From the NCBI RefSeq assembly GCF_000284015.1, contig NC_016943.1:4133541-4197540 (forward strand): a stretch of DNA of 64,000 nucleotides. Reading direction: 5' to 3'. This DNA comes from Blastococcus saxobsidens DD2. GTDB taxonomy: Bacteria; Actinomycetota; Actinomycetes; Mycobacteriales; Geodermatophilaceae. Position 1 is the first letter of the stretch; each line of letters opens with the position of its first letter. The position numbers were made by a program, and so were the translations under genes. Under the pieces are notes generated by a model. The model was not told the DNA's origin and did no database searches. It worked only from the letters and a program-made list of their open reading frames with translations. Below are positions 9,382 through 19,710 of the stretch, piece after piece.

Positions 9382-9825
9382 TCAGACGCGGGTGGTGCTG
9401 CCCCCGGCCGCGGCGATCTTCTCGGCCGCGGATGCGGAGAAGGCGTGCGCGTGGACGTCGACCTTGACGCCGCCCAGCTCACCGGTGCCCAGCACCTTGA
9501 CCGGCTGGCCGCGCCGCACGGCGCCGGCCTCGGCCAGGGTGTCCGGGTTGACCGGGCCGCCCTGCGGGAACAGGGACGCGATCCGGTCGAGGTTGACGAC
9601 CTGGAAGACGACCTTGTTGTTGTTCTTGAAGCCCGAGAGCTTGGGCAGCCGCATGTTCAGCGGGGTCTGCCCACCCTCGAACCGCGCGGAGACGGTGCCC
9701 CGTGCGCCGGTGCCCTTGGTGCCGCGCCCGGCCGTCTTGCCCTTCGAGCCCTCACCACGACCCACACGGGTCTTGCGGGTGTGGGCACCGGGGGCGGGAC
9801 GCAGGTGGTGAACCTTCAGAGTCAT
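9382..9825 (-). CDS. rplO: 50S ribosomal protein L15
   Basis: 147 residues. Late-assembly 23S-binding protein. The Gly/Lys/Arg-rich N-terminal half ([20 protein letters not shown]) and [14 protein letters not shown] are characteristic. It follows rpmD by 13 bases and ends at a strong hairpin, so it is probably the last gene of the spc unit. Confidence 0.97.
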   Translation of the reverse strand: MTLKVHHLRPAPGAHTRKTRVGRGEGSKGKTAGRGTKGTGARGTVSARFEGGQTPLNMRLPKLSGFKNNNKVVFQVVNLDRIASLFPQGGPVNPDTLAEAGAVRRGQPVKVLGTGELGGVKVDVHAHAFSASAAEKIAAAGGSTTRV

Positions 9826-9838
9826 AGCGAGTCTTTCC

Positions 9839-10018
9839 TCAGACCTCTTCGACGGTGACCAGGTGGGGCACCGTCGCGACCATCCCGCGGATCTCGGGAC
9901 GGTCCTCCTGAACGACCGAGTCGTTGATCTTCTTCAGGCCCAGCGAGCGCAGCGTCTCGCGCTGGTTGGGCTTGGTGCCGATCGCGGACTTGACCTGGGT
10001 GACCTTCAGCTGCGCCAT
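9839..10018 (-). CDS. rpmD: 50S ribosomal protein L30
   Basis: 59 residues from ATG at 10018 ([20 protein letters not shown]). The motif [16 protein letters not shown] is standard for bacterial L30. It starts 1 base after the rpsE stop codon (TGA at 10020-10022), so it is coupled to rpsE. Upstream in-frame starts overlap rpsE and are rejected. Confidence 0.96.
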   Translation of the reverse strand: MAQLKVTQVKSAIGTKPNQRETLRSLGLKKINDSVVQEDRPEIRGMVATVPHLVTVEEV

Positions 10019-10019
10019 C

Positions 10020-10634
10020 TCAGACCCCCTGACCCGCGCGGGCACGCAGCATGGCGGCCGGAGCGACGTCCTCGAGAGGCAGGCCGCGGCGGGCCGCGAT
10101 CTCCTCGGGGCGGACGAGGTCCTTCAGCGCCTGCATCGTGGCGTGCACGATGTTGATCGGGTTCGACGAACCGAGGCTCTTGGAGAGCACGTCGTGGATC
10201 CCGGCGCACTCCAGCACGGCACGGACCGGGCCACCGGCGATGACACCGGTACCGGGGCTGGCCGGCTTGAGCAGCACGACACCGGCGGCCGCCTCACCCT
10301 GCACCGGGTGCGGGATGGTGCTGGCGATGCGCGGCACCTTGTAGAAGTGCTTCTTGGCCTCCTCGACGCCCTTGGCGATCGCCGCGGGCACCTCCTTGGC
10401 CTTGCCGTAACCGACGCCCACGGTGCCGTCGCCGTCGCCCACGATCACCAGGGCGGTGAAGCTGAAGCGCCGACCACCCTTGACGACCTTGGAGACGCGG
10501 TTGATGGCCACCACGCGCTCGATGTAGTTGCTCTTCTCGGCGGGAGCGCCTCCGGGGCCCCGCCCGCCGTCACGGCGGTCACGGCGGTCGTTACCGCCGC
10601 CGGCGCCGCCGCCGCGTCGCTGTGGTCCTGGCAT
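10020..10634 (-). CDS. rpsE: 30S ribosomal protein S5
   Basis: 204 residues from ATG at 10634 ([20 protein letters not shown]). An Arg/Gly-rich N-terminal extension of ~35 residues precedes the core [20 protein letters not shown]. The double-stranded-RNA-binding fold and the [19 protein letters not shown] segment are intact. S5 helps decoding accuracy at the 30S neck. The spectinomycin-contact loop KVVKGGRR is of the usual type. Confidence 0.97.
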   Translation of the reverse strand: MPGPQRRGGGAGGGNDRRDRRDGGRGPGGAPAEKSNYIERVVAINRVSKVVKGGRRFSFTALVIVGDGDGTVGVGYGKAKEVPAAIAKGVEEAKKHFYKVPRIASTIPHPVQGEAAAGVVLLKPASPGTGVIAGGPVRAVLECAGIHDVLSKSLGSSNPINIVHATMQALKDLVRPEEIAARRGLPLEDVAPAAMLRARAGQGV

Positions 10635-10683
10635 CAGACGTCCCTCTCGATCTGCTCGCTGCTGCTGGTGGGGTGGGAGATCA

Positions 10684-11106
10684 TCAGAAGTCCAGCCCAC
10701 CCTCGCGGGCACCGTCGGCCAGGGCGGCGATGCGCCCGGCGTACCGGTTGCCACCGCGGTCGAAGACGACCGACGTGATGCCGGCGGCCTTCGCGCGCTC
10801 GGCCACCAGGGCACCCACCTGACGGGCCAGGGCGGACTTGTCGCCCTCGGCACCGCGCAGGCCGGCGTCCATGGTGGACGCGCTCACCACGGTGCGGCCG
10901 ACGGTGTCGTCGACCACCTGCACGTGGATGTGGCGCGCGCTGCGCTTGACCACCAGGCGCGGACGCTCCGGCGTGCCGGATACCCGCTTGCGCAGCCGGT
11001 TGTGACGGCGGAGCCGCGAGACGCGACGTGCCGTGCTGATGTCGGTGCCGACGGGCTTGTGTCCGCCGGCGGTCTTCCCGTTCGTGGAAGTTGCTGCCTG
11101 AGCCAT
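10684..11106 (-). CDS. rplR: 50S ribosomal protein L18
   Basis: 140 residues. Binds 5S rRNA with L5. The core [20 protein letters not shown] and the C-terminal [20 protein letters not shown] are diagnostic. The ATG at 11106 shares a base with the rplF stop (TGATG). A GTG three bases earlier is also in frame, but the ATG gives the family start. Confidence 0.97.
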   Translation of the reverse strand: MAQAATSTNGKTAGGHKPVGTDISTARRVSRLRRHNRLRKRVSGTPERPRLVVKRSARHIHVQVVDDTVGRTVVSASTMDAGLRGAEGDKSALARQVGALVAERAKAAGITSVVFDRGGNRYAGRIAALADGAREGGLDF

Positions 11107-11645
11107 CACTTACCCGTCTTCCCGACCTTGCGCTTGACGACCTCGCCCTGGTACCGCACGCCCTTGCCCTTGTACGGGTCGGGCTTGCGGATCTTGCGGA
11201 TCTTGGCCGCCACCTCGCCGACCAGCTGCTTGTCTATGCCGCTCACCCGCAGGCGGGTGGGCGACTCGACCGCGAAGGCGATCCCCTCGGGGGCCTTGAC
11301 CGGGACGGGGTGGCTGAAGCCCAGGGCGAACTCGAGGTCCGAGCCGCGCGCCTGGACGCGGTAACCGACACCGACGATCTCGAGGGTCTTGGTGTACCCC
11401 TCGGTGACGCCGGTCATCATGTTGGCGATCAGAGTCCGCGAGAGCCCGTGCAGGGCGCGGTTCTGACGCTCGTCGTTGGGGCGCTGCACCCGCAGCGTGC
11501 CGTCCTCGTCGCGCTCGACGGTGATCGGTGCGGCGACCGTGTGGCGAAGCTCGCCCTTGGGTCCCTTCACGCTGACCGTCTGGCCGTCGATCGTGACGTC
11601 CACACCACTGGGCACGGCGATCGGGAGTCGTCCGATCCGTGACAT
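11106..11645 (-). CDS. rplF: 50S ribosomal protein L6
   Basis: 179 residues with the duplicated L6 fold. [20 protein letters not shown] opens the protein and [19 protein letters not shown] is the conserved C-terminal motif. It lies near the sarcin-ricin loop and the GTPase centre. It is translationally coupled to rplR at its stop codon. Confidence 0.97.
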   Translation of the reverse strand: MSRIGRLPIAVPSGVDVTIDGQTVSVKGPKGELRHTVAAPITVERDEDGTLRVQRPNDERQNRALHGLSRTLIANMMTGVTEGYTKTLEIVGVGYRVQARGSDLEFALGFSHPVPVKAPEGIAFAVESPTRLRVSGIDKQLVGEVAAKIRKIRKPDPYKGKGVRYQGEVVKRKVGKTGK

Positions 11646-11660
11646 CTTCGCTCGCTCCTC

Positions 11661-12071
11661 TTACCAGACGTAGGCGAGGACTTCCCCGCCCACGCCCTTC
11701 TTGTTCGCCTGCTTGTCGGTCAGCAGCCCGGTCGAGGTCGAGATGATCGCCACGCCGAGACCGCCGAGCACCTTGGGCAGTGCGGTGGACTTCGCGTACA
11801 CCCGCAGGCCGGGCTTGGAGACCCGCCGGACCCCGGCGATGCTCCGCTCGCGGTTGGGGCCGTACTTCAGGTCGATGACCAGCTGCTTGAACGGGTTGCC
11901 GTCCTTGTCGGTCTCGTCGACGCGCCAGCCGGCGATGTAGCCCTCCTGCTGGAGGATCTCGGCGATGTGCGTCTTGAGCTTCGACGACGGCATGACCGCG
12001 GAGTCGTGGTACGCCTGGTTGGCGTTCCGCAGACGCGTGAGCATGTCTGCGATCGGGTCGGTCATGGTCAT
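11661..12071 (-). CDS. rpsH: 30S ribosomal protein S8
   Basis: 136 residues. Central-domain 16S rRNA binder. [20 protein letters not shown] is the standard actinobacterial start. The C-terminal [20 protein letters not shown] and GEVLAYVW closing motif match. It is followed by rplF after 15 bases and preceded by a 166-base gap after rpsN with no other gene visible. Confidence 0.97.
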   Translation of the reverse strand: MTMTDPIADMLTRLRNANQAYHDSAVMPSSKLKTHIAEILQQEGYIAGWRVDETDKDGNPFKQLVIDLKYGPNRERSIAGVRRVSKPGLRVYAKSTALPKVLGGLGVAIISTSTGLLTDKQANKKGVGGEVLAYVW

Positions 12072-12237
12072 GGCGTAGTGGTGCCTCTCTCACCGCGGTT
12101 CCTCATGCGCCGGGTCGTCCCGGACTTGGCGCGTGGGCCTCTCGGCGATCGGTGGTGCTCGGTCGGTGACTTGCTGGATCGGTCCGGCTGCAGGGACCCG
12201 CGGCGCGCGAAGCGTGTCGTGGGGGCAGCCGGATCCT

Positions 12238-12423
12238 TCACCAGCTGGACTTGCGCACGCCGGGGAGCTCCCCGGCGTGGGCCATCTCCCGCAGGCAGAT
12301 GCGGCACAGGCCGAACTTGCGGAAGACCGCGTGCGGGCGACCGCACCGCTGGCAGCGGGTGTAGCCGCGGACCGCGAACTTGGGCTTGCGGGCCGCCTTG
12401 TTGATCAGAGCCTTCTTGGCCAT
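12238..12423 (-). CDS. rpsN: 30S ribosomal protein S14, zinc-binding type Z
   Basis: 61 residues. The CQRC...CRIC pair of zinc knuckles (C24, C27, C40, C43) and the length of 61 define the type Z (zinc-containing) S14. [20 protein letters not shown] is typical. It lies between rplE and rpsH as in the spc operon. Confidence 0.97.
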   Translation of the reverse strand: MAKKALINKAARKPKFAVRGYTRCQRCGRPHAVFRKFGLCRICLREMAHAGELPGVRKSSW

Positions 12424-12440
12424 GGTTGTCTCCTACCGGC

Positions 12441-13025
12441 TCAGCGGATGGTGGTCACGACGGGCTGGCCGGCGAAGGGGAAGCCGAGCTGGCGGAGCAG
12501 CTCGCGGCCCTCGTCGTCGTTCGTGGCGGTGGTGACCAGAGTGATGTCCATGCCGCGCTGCCGGTCGATCTTGTCGACGTCGATCTCGCGGAACATCGAC
12601 TGCTCGTTCAGGCCGAACGTGTAGTTGCCGTGGCCGTCGAACTGCTTGCAGTTCAGCCCGCGGAAGTCGCGGATACGGGGCAGGGCCAGCGACAGCAGCC
12701 GGTCCAGGAACTCCCACATCCGGTCGCCGCGGAGGGTGACCTTCGCGCCGATCGGCATGCCCTCGCGCAGCTTGAACTGAGCGATGGACTTGCGGGCCCG
12801 GACGACGGCCGGCTTCTGACCGGTGATGGCGGTGAGGTCGCGGACCGCGCCGTCCATCAGCTTCGCGTCGCGGGTCGCCTCGCCGACGCCCATGTTGACG
12901 ACGATCTTGGTCAGTCGCGGGATCTGCATGACGTTCTCGTAGCCGAACTCGCTCTGCAGCGCCGGCACGATCGTCTGGCGGTAGTTGGCGAGCATGCGTG
13001 GCAGCTCACGGGTGGGTGCGCTCAT
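12441..13025 (-). CDS. rplE: 50S ribosomal protein L5
   Basis: 194 residues. Binds 5S rRNA and contacts P-site tRNA. Motifs [36 protein letters not shown] and [20 protein letters not shown] are diagnostic. It starts 5 bases after the rplX stop, in the tightly packed spc operon. Confidence 0.97.
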   Translation of the reverse strand: MSAPTRELPRMLANYRQTIVPALQSEFGYENVMQIPRLTKIVVNMGVGEATRDAKLMDGAVRDLTAITGQKPAVVRARKSIAQFKLREGMPIGAKVTLRGDRMWEFLDRLLSLALPRIRDFRGLNCKQFDGHGNYTFGLNEQSMFREIDVDKIDRQRGMDITLVTTATNDDEGRELLRQLGFPFAGQPVVTTIR

Positions 13026-13030
13026 GAGGG

Positions 13031-13381
13031 TCAGAGGTCCTTACCGGTGCGCCGCGAAACCCGGATGTTGCGGCCTTCCTCGTCCTTGCGGTAGCCGACC
13101 CGGGTCGGCTTGTCCTCGGAGTCGATCACCATCACGTTGCTCACGTGGATGGGCGCCTCCTGCGTGACGATCCCGCCCTGCTGGGCGCCGCGCTGCGTCG
13201 AGCTGATACGGGTGTGCTTCTTCACCCGTCCGACACCTTCCACCAGCACCTTCTGGAGCTTGGGGTAGGCGGCGATGACCCGGCCCTTCGCGCCCTTGTC
13301 CTTGCCGGACAGCACGAGGACGGTGTCGCCCTTCTTGACCTTCATCGACGGGGTCTTCCCGCTCTGCGCACTGGCAGCCAT
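13031..13381 (-). CDS. rplX: 50S ribosomal protein L24
   Basis: 116 residues from ATG at 13381 ([20 protein letters not shown]). The KOW motif [20 protein letters not shown] is present. L24 initiates 50S assembly. An in-frame GTG at 13387 overlaps the rplN stop (GTGA) and sits 4 bases after GGAGG, while the ATG sits 10 bases after it; the two starts differ by only two residues and cannot be separated from the sequence. Confidence 0.96.
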   Translation of the reverse strand: MAASAQSGKTPSMKVKKGDTVLVLSGKDKGAKGRVIAAYPKLQKVLVEGVGRVKKHTRISSTQRGAQQGGIVTQEAPIHVSNVMVIDSEDKPTRVGYRKDEEGRNIRVSRRTGKDL

Positions 13382-13383
13382 GA

Positions 13384-13752
13384 TCACAACACCTCCGGGG
13401 CGAGCGAGATGATCCGCATGAAGCGCTTGTCGCGCAGCTCCCGGCCGACCGGCCCGAAGATGCGCGTGCCGCGCGGGTCGCCGCTGTCACGGATGATCAC
13501 CGCGGCGTTCTCGTCGAAGCGGATGTAGGAGCCGTCAGGACGACGGCGCTCCTTCACCGTGCGGACGATGACGGCCTTGACCACGTCGCCCTTCTTGACT
13601 CCGGCACCCGGCAGCGCGTCCTTGACGGTGCCGACGATGACGTCGCCGATGCCCGCGTAGCGTCGCCCGGAACCGCCGAGCACGCGGATGCAGAGGATCT
13701 CCTTCGCACCGGTGTTGTCGGCGACTCGCAGCCGCGACTCCTGCTGGATCAC
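13384..13752 (-). CDS. rplN: 50S ribosomal protein L14
   Basis: 122 residues. [20 protein letters not shown] and [20 protein letters not shown] are nearly universal. L14 contributes to intersubunit bridges and binds the silencing factor RsfS. It is first gene of the spc unit, downstream of a hairpin after rpsQ. Confidence 0.98.
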   Translation of the reverse strand: MIQQESRLRVADNTGAKEILCIRVLGGSGRRYAGIGDVIVGTVKDALPGAGVKKGDVVKAVIVRTVKERRRPDGSYIRFDENAAVIIRDSGDPRGTRIFGPVGRELRDKRFMRIISLAPEVL

Positions 13753-13820
13753 GTCCTACTCCCAAAACTCGTGGTGACAGCCGGGCCGGAACGGTGAACC
13801 GGCTGTCCGGAACCCGCGTG

Positions 13821-13856
13821 CGGACGCACCGGCGGCAGAAGCCACCGGTGCGTCCG
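13821..13856 (-). terminator. hairpin between rpsQ and rplN
   Basis: A 12-bp perfect stem (13821-13832 with 13845-13856), continued by 3 bp beyond one mismatch, in the 209-base gap between rpsQ and rplN on the minus strand. It probably separates the S10 and spc operons. Confidence 0.6.
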
Positions 13857-13961
13857 ACTGCGGAGACCGGGATGTGGCGCGCGACCGGGGTGCGCGCCAG
13901 TCGTTCAGAGTACTCCTACCCGTTGCAGCCCCGGAGGGCCGGGGCGGGCACGAGGCCTTCG

Positions 13962-14255
13962 CTACTTCGCCTTCTCCAGGACCTCGACCAGCCGCCACCG
14001 CTTGGTGGCGGACGTCGGCCGGGTCTCCATGATCTGCACGCGGTCACCGACGCCGGCGACCCCCTGCTCGTCGTGGGCCTTCAACTTGCTCGTCCGGCGG
14101 ATGACCTTGCCGTAGAGGCCGTGCTTCACGCGGTCCTCGACCTCGACGACGATGGTCTTCTCCATCTTGTCGCTGACGACCAGGCCCTCGCGGAGCTTCC
14201 GGTAGCCCCGGCCGGCCAGGCCGGGACCGGTGGCCGACGTCTGGGTCTCGCTCAT
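13962..14255 (-). CDS. rpsQ: 30S ribosomal protein S17
   Basis: 97 residues, slightly longer than the usual ~85 because of an N-terminal leader before [22 protein letters not shown]-fold protein binding the 5' domain of 16S rRNA. Its ATG overlaps the rpmC stop as ATGA. Last gene of the S10 operon. Confidence 0.97.
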   Translation of the reverse strand: MSETQTSATGPGLAGRGYRKLREGLVVSDKMEKTIVVEVEDRVKHGLYGKVIRRTSKLKAHDEQGVAGVGDRVQIMETRPTSATKRWRLVEVLEKAK

Positions 14256-14485
14256 GCCACACCCTCACTCGGGGCGACCGAGAGACCCAGCTCGCGCTCG
14301 CGCATGATCGTGTAGATCCGGGCGATGTCGCGGCGGACGGTCTGCAGTCGCCGGTTGTTGTCCAGCTGGCCGGTGGCCACCTGGAACCGCAGGTTGAACA
14401 GTTCTTCCTTCGACTCGCGCAGCCGCGAGGCGAGCTCGTCAGCCGAGAGCTCGCGCAGCTCGGGAGCGGTCAGACCAGCGGCCAT
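14252..14485 (-). CDS. rpmC: 50S ribosomal protein L29
   Basis: 77 residues from ATG at 14485. The signature [20 protein letters not shown] is present. L29 sits by the exit tunnel and the trigger factor site. AAGGAG lies 7 bases before the ATG; the in-frame GTG just upstream is only 4 bases from it and is less likely. The ATG shares a base with the rplP stop (TGATG). Confidence 0.96.
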   Translation of the reverse strand: MAAGLTAPELRELSADELASRLRESKEELFNLRFQVATGQLDNNRRLQTVRRDIARIYTIMRERELGLSVAPSEGVA

Positions 14486-14901
14486 CACACTTCTCCTTCA
14501 CGCGTGATGAAGCGACACTTCATCGGCAGCTTGTGGATCGCACGGCGCATGGCCTCACGGGCCACGGGCTCGGCGACACCGGACAGCTCGAACAGCACGC
14601 GGCCGGGCTTGACGTTGGCCACCCACCACTCGGGCGAGCCCTTGCCGGAACCCATGCGGGTCTCGGCCGGCTTCTTGGTCAGCGGACGGTCCGGGTAGAT
14701 CGAGATCCACACCTTTCCGCCACGCCGGATGTGCCGGGTCATCGCGATACGCGCGGACTCGATCTGCCGGTTGGTGACGTAGGCGGGCTCGAGCGCCTGG
14801 ATGGCGTACTCACCGAAGTTGATCTCGGTGCCGCCCTTGGCCCGGCCCGACCGGCTCGGGTGGTGCTGCTTGCGGTGCTTGACGCGCCGTGGGATGAGCA
14901 T
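14485..14901 (-). CDS. rplP: 50S ribosomal protein L16
   Basis: 138 residues. [40 protein letters not shown] and the C-terminal [14 protein letters not shown] are standard. L16 organises the A-site tRNA region of the 50S. It starts 3 bases after the rpsC stop. Confidence 0.98.
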   Translation of the reverse strand: MLIPRRVKHRKQHHPSRSGRAKGGTEINFGEYAIQALEPAYVTNRQIESARIAMTRHIRRGGKVWISIYPDRPLTKKPAETRMGSGKGSPEWWVANVKPGRVLFELSGVAEPVAREAMRRAIHKLPMKCRFITREGEV

Positions 14902-14904
14902 GGC

Positions 14905-15834
14905 TCAGCTCTCCGTGTTCTGGGCGGGCGGGTTCGGAGCCACGGCCTCGGCGGCGGCGGTGCCCTGCGGACCCGCGGCCTCGGCGACGGTCTGCTCGGG
15001 CGCGACCTCGCCGGAGGTCTGCGCCACGGTGCTCTCGGCGGCCGCGGTGTCGGCGACCGGCCCGGAGGACTCGACGGCGGCGCGGCCGGCCTCGGTCCCC
15101 CCGGCGGTGGTGCCGGAGGAGCCCGAACGGCGCTGCGGACGCTGGGCCCGCTCACGACGCTGCTGGCGGTCGGCGAGCGCCTCGAGGGCCGCACGCTCGG
15201 CGCGGGAGCCGCTGACGTCACCCTTGTAGATCCACACCTTGACGCCGATGCGGCCGAAGGTGGTGCGGGCCTCGTAGATGCCGTAGTCGATGTTCGCGCG
15301 GAGCGTGTGCAGCGGCACCCGGCCCTCGCGGTAGAACTCCGACCGGCTCATCTCCGTGCCGCCCAGGCGACCCGAGCACTGCACCCGGATGCCCTTGACC
15401 TGCGGGCTGCGCTGCGCCGACTGCATCGCCTTGCGCATGGCACGACGGAAGCTGACGCGGCTGGACAGCTGCTCTGCGACGCCCTGGGCGACGAGCTGCG
15501 CATCGGACTCGGGGTTCTTGACCTCGAGGATGTTCAGCTGCACCTGCTTGCCGGTGAGCTTCTCCAGCTCCCCGCGGATGCGGTCGGCCTCGGCACCGCG
15601 CCGGCCGATGACGATGCCCGGCCGGGCGGTGTGGATGTCGACGCGGACCCGGTCGCGGGTGCGCTCGATCTCCACCTTGGAGATGCCGGCCCGCTCCATG
15701 CCCTTGGACATGAGCTTGCGGATCGCGACGTCTTCCTTGACGTAGTCCTTGTACAGCTTGTCCGCGTACCACCGGGACTTGTAGTCGGTGGTGATCCCGA
15801 GCCGGAACCCGTGCGGGTTGACCTTCTGACCCAC
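14905..15834 (-). CDS. rpsC: 30S ribosomal protein S3 with long Ala/Glu/Pro-rich tail
   Basis: 309 residues from GTG at 15834 ([20 protein letters not shown]). The KH domain ([19 protein letters not shown]) and C-terminal S3 domain end near residue 210. Residues ~215-309 are a low-complexity Ala/Glu/Thr/Pro-rich tail. The core is ~210-220 residues in most bacteria, and tails are common in actinobacteria. The GTG shares a base with the rplV stop (TAGTG). S3 forms part of the mRNA entry tunnel. Confidence 0.97.
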   Translation of the reverse strand: MGQKVNPHGFRLGITTDYKSRWYADKLYKDYVKEDVAIRKLMSKGMERAGISKVEIERTRDRVRVDIHTARPGIVIGRRGAEADRIRGELEKLTGKQVQLNILEVKNPESDAQLVAQGVAEQLSSRVSFRRAMRKAMQSAQRSPQVKGIRVQCSGRLGGTEMSRSEFYREGRVPLHTLRANIDYGIYEARTTFGRIGVKVWIYKGDVSGSRAERAALEALADRQQRRERAQRPQRRSGSSGTTAGGTEAGRAAVESSGPVADTAAAESTVAQTSGEVAPEQTVAEAAGPQGTAAAEAVAPNPPAQNTES

Positions 15835-16298
15835 TAGCGGGTCCCTCCCCTCGTGTTGTTCGTCTGCTGGGTGGCCGGGCCGGACTGGCCGGTGTCCCGA
15901 CGCGCCTTGCGCGACTTCTGCGCGAGCTCGGCGCTGGTGGCGACCTCGCTCACCTCGACGGTGATGTGGCTGGTCCGCTTGTTGATGCGGAACGCCCGGC
16001 CCTGGGCCCGCGGACGGATCCGCTTGAGCGTGGGGCCCTCGTCGACGTAGGCCGCGCTCACCACCAGGGCAGCCGGGTCCAGCTGCAGGTTGTGCTCGGC
16101 GTTGGCCACCGCGCTGGCGACGACCTTGGCGACCGGCTCACTGGCCGACTGCGGAGCGAACCGCAGCAGCGCCAGGGCCTCGTCGGTCGGCAGGTAGCGG
16201 ATGAGATCCACCACCCGGCGGGCCTTCATGGGGGTCACGCGGACGAACCGGGCCGTAGCCCGGGCGACCGGCGCCTCCTGTCCCAACTGGGAAGTCAT
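15834..16298 (-). CDS. rplV: 50S ribosomal protein L22
   Basis: 154 residues. Lines the exit tunnel. [20 protein letters not shown] and [20 protein letters not shown] are diagnostic; a short Arg/Gln/Thr tail follows the core. It is coupled to rpsC at the stop codon. The tunnel-loop sequence looks ordinary, with no known macrolide-resistance insertion visible. Confidence 0.97.
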   Translation of the reverse strand: MTSQLGQEAPVARATARFVRVTPMKARRVVDLIRYLPTDEALALLRFAPQSASEPVAKVVASAVANAEHNLQLDPAALVVSAAYVDEGPTLKRIRPRAQGRAFRINKRTSHITVEVSEVATSAELAQKSRKARRDTGQSGPATQQTNNTRGGTR

Positions 16299-16318
16299 CT
16301 GAATCTCTCTCTACCTGG

Positions 16319-16600
16319 TCAGCCCCGCCGCGAGCGGCGGTCGTCCTTGATGTGCCCGCGGAAGGTGCGCGTGGGCGCGAACTCCCCGAGCTTGTGCCCG
16401 ACCATCGCCTCAGTGACGAACACCGGGACGTGCTTGCGGCCGTCGTGCACCGCGAGGGTATGACCCAGCATGTCCGGGATGATCGTCGAGCGGCGTGACC
16501 AGGTACGGATCACGTTCTTGGTGCCCTTGTCGTTCTGAGCGTCCACCTTCTTGAGCAGGTGGTCGTCGACGAACGGGCCCTTCTTCAGGCTGCGTGGCAT
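16319..16600 (-). CDS. rpsS: 30S ribosomal protein S19
   Basis: 93 residues. [20 protein letters not shown] and the C-terminal [17 protein letters not shown] are standard. S19 forms a complex with S13 in the 30S head. It follows rplB by 34 bases in the S10 operon. Confidence 0.98.
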   Translation of the reverse strand: MPRSLKKGPFVDDHLLKKVDAQNDKGTKNVIRTWSRRSTIIPDMLGHTLAVHDGRKHVPVFVTEAMVGHKLGEFAPTRTFRGHIKDDRRSRRG

Positions 16601-16634
16601 AACGGACTCTCCATAACCGCCGGGGAACCCGGGC

Positions 16635-17468
16635 TCAGCGCTTCTTGTTGGTGCGCCGGCGGCGCACGATCAGGGCGTCACTGGCCTTCCGCTTGCGCGT
16701 CCGGCCCTCCGGCTTGCCCTTCGGGTTCACCGGGTGGCGACCACCGGAGGTCTTGCCCTCACCACCACCGTGCGGGTGGTCGACCGGGTTCATGGCGACA
16801 CCACGGACGGTCGGGCGCTTGCCCTTCCACCGCATCCGGCCGGCCTTGCCCCAGTTGATGTTCGACTGCTCGGCGTTGCCCACCTCGCCGACGGTCGCGC
16901 GGCAGCGCACGTCGACGTTGCGGATCTCGCCCGACGGCATGCGCAGCTGCGCGAACCGGCCTTCACGGGCGACCAGCTGGACGCTGGTACCCGCAGAACG
17001 GGCGATCTTGGCGCCGCCACCGGGACGGAGCTCGATGGCATGAACCACGGTGCCGACGGGGATGTTCCGCAGCGGCAGGTTGTTGCCCGGCTTGATGTCG
17101 GCCGCGGGCCCGCACTCCACCGTGTCGCCCTGCTTCAGTTTCGCCGGCGCGAGGATGTAGCGCTTCTCGCCGTCGGCGTAGTGCAGCAGTGCGATCCGGG
17201 AGGTGCGGTTCGGGTCGTACTCGATGTGCGCGACCTTGGCCGGCACGCCGTCCTTGTCCGCCCGGCGGAAGTCGATCAGCCGGTAGGCGCGCTTGTGACC
17301 ACCACCCTGGTGGCGGGCGGTGACCTTGCCGTGGACGTTGCGCCCGCCACGACCGTGCAGCGGCCGGACCAGCGACTTCTCGGGATGGTCGCGGGTGACC
17401 TCGGCGAAGTCGGCGACGCTGGAGCCGCGGCGGCCCGGCGTCGTCGGCTTGTACTTGCGGATAGCCAT
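16635..17468 (-). CDS. rplB: 50S ribosomal protein L2
   Basis: 277 residues. The near-invariant [20 protein letters not shown] segment near the C-terminus includes the histidine implicated in peptidyl transfer, and [18 protein letters not shown] opens the protein. It is among the most conserved ribosomal proteins and is normal in length. Confidence 0.98.
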   Translation of the reverse strand: MAIRKYKPTTPGRRGSSVADFAEVTRDHPEKSLVRPLHGRGGRNVHGKVTARHQGGGHKRAYRLIDFRRADKDGVPAKVAHIEYDPNRTSRIALLHYADGEKRYILAPAKLKQGDTVECGPAADIKPGNNLPLRNIPVGTVVHAIELRPGGGAKIARSAGTSVQLVAREGRFAQLRMPSGEIRNVDVRCRATVGEVGNAEQSNINWGKAGRMRWKGKRPTVRGVAMNPVDHPHGGGEGKTSGGRHPVNPKGKPEGRTRKRKASDALIVRRRRTNKKR

Positions 17469-17519
17469 GGGTCGTGAGTCCCTGTCTGTTCTCTCTGGTC
17501 CGGTCGGTGGTCGGGTCGC

Positions 17520-17822
17520 TTACGCGCCCGGGCCGCCGAAGATCTCGATGCGGTCGCCGGGGGCGAGGGAGACGATGGCGCGCTTGGTGTCCTTGCGCTT
17601 GCCCATCTGCGTGCCCCGGCTGCGCTTGCGCTTGCCCTGGCGGTTGATCGTGTTCACGCCGAGGACCTTCACCTTGAAGATCTGCTCGACCGCGATCTTG
17701 ATCTGCGTCTTGTTGGCCTCGGGCAGCACGATGAAGGTGTACTGGTTGCTGTCGAGCAGCCCGTAGCTCTTCTCGGAGATGACCGGGGCGAGCAGGACGT
17801 CCCGGGGATCGCGGACGCTCAT
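17520..17822 (-). CDS. rplW: 50S ribosomal protein L23
   Basis: 100 residues. [20 protein letters not shown] and the basic [20 protein letters not shown] loop are standard. It docks trigger factor and SRP at the tunnel exit. Its start overlaps the rplD stop by 4 bases. Confidence 0.97.
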   Translation of the reverse strand: MSVRDPRDVLLAPVISEKSYGLLDSNQYTFIVLPEANKTQIKIAVEQIFKVKVLGVNTINRQGKRKRSRGTQMGKRKDTKRAIVSLAPGDRIEIFGGPGA

Positions 17823-18595
17823 GCCTTCTCCTCGGTGGTCTCTTCGACGGTGCCCTCACCGACGGCGGGGGCGATGGACGGAACGCCACCGGGGATCTCG
17901 TGGGTGGCGAGGTCCGGCAGGTCGGTGCTCGAGCGCTTGCCCTTGACCGGCCCGGCGACGAACTCGGCCAGCGCGGCCTCGGTGAAGATGACCTCGTCGG
18001 ACACCAGCACGTCGTAGGTGTTCAGCTGGCCGGCCTCGATGAGGTGGACCTCAGGCACGTTGCGCAGGCTGACCCAGTTGAGGACGTCGTCCCGGTCGAG
18101 GACGATCAGGACCCGCTTGGCCTGGGTCACCGCGTTCAGCGTGGCGAGAGCGGCCTTCGTCTTCGGGGCGTCGCCGTCCACGAAGGCTGAGACCACGTGC
18201 ACCCGGCCCTCACGAGCCCGGTCGGAGAGCGCACCGCGCAGCGCGGCGGCCTTCATCTTCTTCGGCGTCCGCTGGGTGTAGTCCCGCGGCTGCGGGCCGT
18301 GCACGATTCCACCGCCGGAGAACTGCGGAGCGCGGATCGAGCCCTGACGGGCCCGCCCGGTGCCCTTCTGCCGGTACGGCTTCACGCCACCACCGCGGAC
18401 CTGGGCCCGCGTCTTGGTCGCGTGCGTGCCCTGGCGGGCCGCGGCCAGCTGGGCCACGACGACCTGGTGCATGAGCGAGACGTTGGCGTTGGCGTCGAAG
18501 AGCTCACCGGGGAGCGTGACGCTGCCGGAAGTCTCCCCCGCCGGGGTGCGCACGTCGACCTGGCGGTCGGTGCGCGTCTCGGTGGACTGGGTCAC
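17819..18595 (-). CDS. rplD: 50S ribosomal protein L4
   Basis: 258 residues, longer than the ~205-residue E. coli protein because of N- and C-terminal extensions (the C-terminus is acidic: [14 protein letters not shown]). The tunnel loop [20 protein letters not shown] is intact. In E. coli L4 autoregulates the S10 operon; no leader equivalent is claimed here. Start and stop both overlap neighbours by 4 bases. Confidence 0.97.
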   Translation of the reverse strand: MTQSTETRTDRQVDVRTPAGETSGSVTLPGELFDANANVSLMHQVVVAQLAAARQGTHATKTRAQVRGGGVKPYRQKGTGRARQGSIRAPQFSGGGIVHGPQPRDYTQRTPKKMKAAALRGALSDRAREGRVHVVSAFVDGDAPKTKAALATLNAVTQAKRVLIVLDRDDVLNWVSLRNVPEVHLIEAGQLNTYDVLVSDEVIFTEAALAEFVAGPVKGKRSSTDLPDLATHEIPGGVPSIAPAVGEGTVEETTEEKA

Positions 18596-19257
18596 TTGTC
18601 GTCACTCCCCACGGGGCCACCCTTGACGGCCGAACGGACCAGCACGAGGCCGCCCTTCGGGCCGGGGATGGCGCCCTTGATCAGCAGCAGGCCCCGCTCG
18701 GCGTCCACCCTGTGGACGTTGAGCGAGAGGGTCGTGGTCTTGACCGCGCCCATGCGACCGGCCATGCGCAGGCCCTTGAAGACCCGGCCGGGGGTCGACG
18801 CGCCACCGATGGAACCGGGGGCACGGTGCTTGCGGTGGGTGCCGTGGCTGGCGCCCAGACCCTTGAAGCCGTGGCGCTTCATGACACCGGCGGTGCCCTT
18901 GCCCTTGCTGGTTCCGATGACGTCGACCTTGGCCACGCCGTCGAAGACCTCGGTGGTCAGCTCCTGGCCGACCGTGTAGTTGCCGGCGTCCTCCGTGCGC
19001 AGTTCCACCAGGTGCCGCCGCGGCGTCACGCCCGCCTTGGTGAAGTGCCCGCCCTCGGGACGGTTCACCTTGCGCGGGTCGATCTCACCAAAACCGAGCT
19101 GGACGGCGGAGTAGCCGTCGACCTCGGGGGTGCGCACCTGGGTCACCACACACGGGCCCGCCTTGACGACGGTCACCGGCACGAGACGGTTGTTCTCGTC
19201 GAAAACCTGGGTCATCCCCAGCTTCTCGCCGAGGAGACCGCGAAATGTGCTCGCCAT
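18592..19257 (-). CDS. rplC: 50S ribosomal protein L3
   Basis: 221 residues. [20 protein letters not shown] at the N-terminus and [20 protein letters not shown] with [15 protein letters not shown] in the loop near the peptidyl-transferase centre are diagnostic. It follows rpsJ by 15 bases. Confidence 0.98.
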   Translation of the reverse strand: MASTFRGLLGEKLGMTQVFDENNRLVPVTVVKAGPCVVTQVRTPEVDGYSAVQLGFGEIDPRKVNRPEGGHFTKAGVTPRRHLVELRTEDAGNYTVGQELTTEVFDGVAKVDVIGTSKGKGTAGVMKRHGFKGLGASHGTHRKHRAPGSIGGASTPGRVFKGLRMAGRMGAVKTTTLSLNVHRVDAERGLLLIKGAIPGPKGGLVLVRSAVKGGPVGSDDK

Positions 19258-19272
19258 GTCTGCTGACTGCCC

Positions 19273-19578
19273 TTACTGAATGTTGACGTCGACCGAGGCC
19301 GGCAGGTCGATGCGCATGAGCGCGTCCACCGTCTTCGGCGTCGGGTCGAGGATGTCGATGAGCCGCTTGTGCGTGCGCATCTCGAAGTGCTCGAACGAGT
19401 CCTTGTACTTGTGCGGCGAGCGGATCACCGCGTACACGTTCTTCTCCGTCGGCAGCGGCACGGGGCCGACCACTCGGGCTCCGGTCTTGGTGACCGTCTC
19501 CACGATGCGTCGCGCCGAGGCATCGATCGCCTCGTGGTCGTAGGCCTTCAGCCGGATGCGGATCTTCTGTCCCGCCAT
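19273..19578 (-). CDS. rpsJ: 30S ribosomal protein S10 (NusE)
   Basis: 101 residues. [20 protein letters not shown] and [20 protein letters not shown] are standard. It acts both in the 30S head and as the NusG/NusB partner in transcription-translation coupling. First gene of the S10 operon, downstream of a hairpin after tuf, so a promoter is expected in 19579-19670. Confidence 0.98.
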   Translation of the reverse strand: MAGQKIRIRLKAYDHEAIDASARRIVETVTKTGARVVGPVPLPTEKNVYAVIRSPHKYKDSFEHFEMRTHKRLIDILDPTPKTVDALMRIDLPASVDVNIQ

Positions 19579-19670
19579 CGCTGTCTTCTGCTCCTGCCGA
19601 TCGGTTGTGAAAGTTCGAGTGGGTCTGTTGACCCGTCTGCGGGTGCTGGTGAGGGAACCCGCACCCTGGC

Positions 19671-19701
19671 CGGGCGGCGACCGGCCAGCGGCCGCCGCCC
19701 G
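19671..19701 (-). terminator. hairpin downstream of tuf
   Basis: 9-bp GC stem (19671-19679 with 19693-19701) about 10 bases after the tuf stop on the minus strand, in the gap before rpsJ. It probably ends the rpsL-rpsG-fusA-tuf unit. Confidence 0.55.
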
Positions 19702-19710
19702 TCCGAGGTG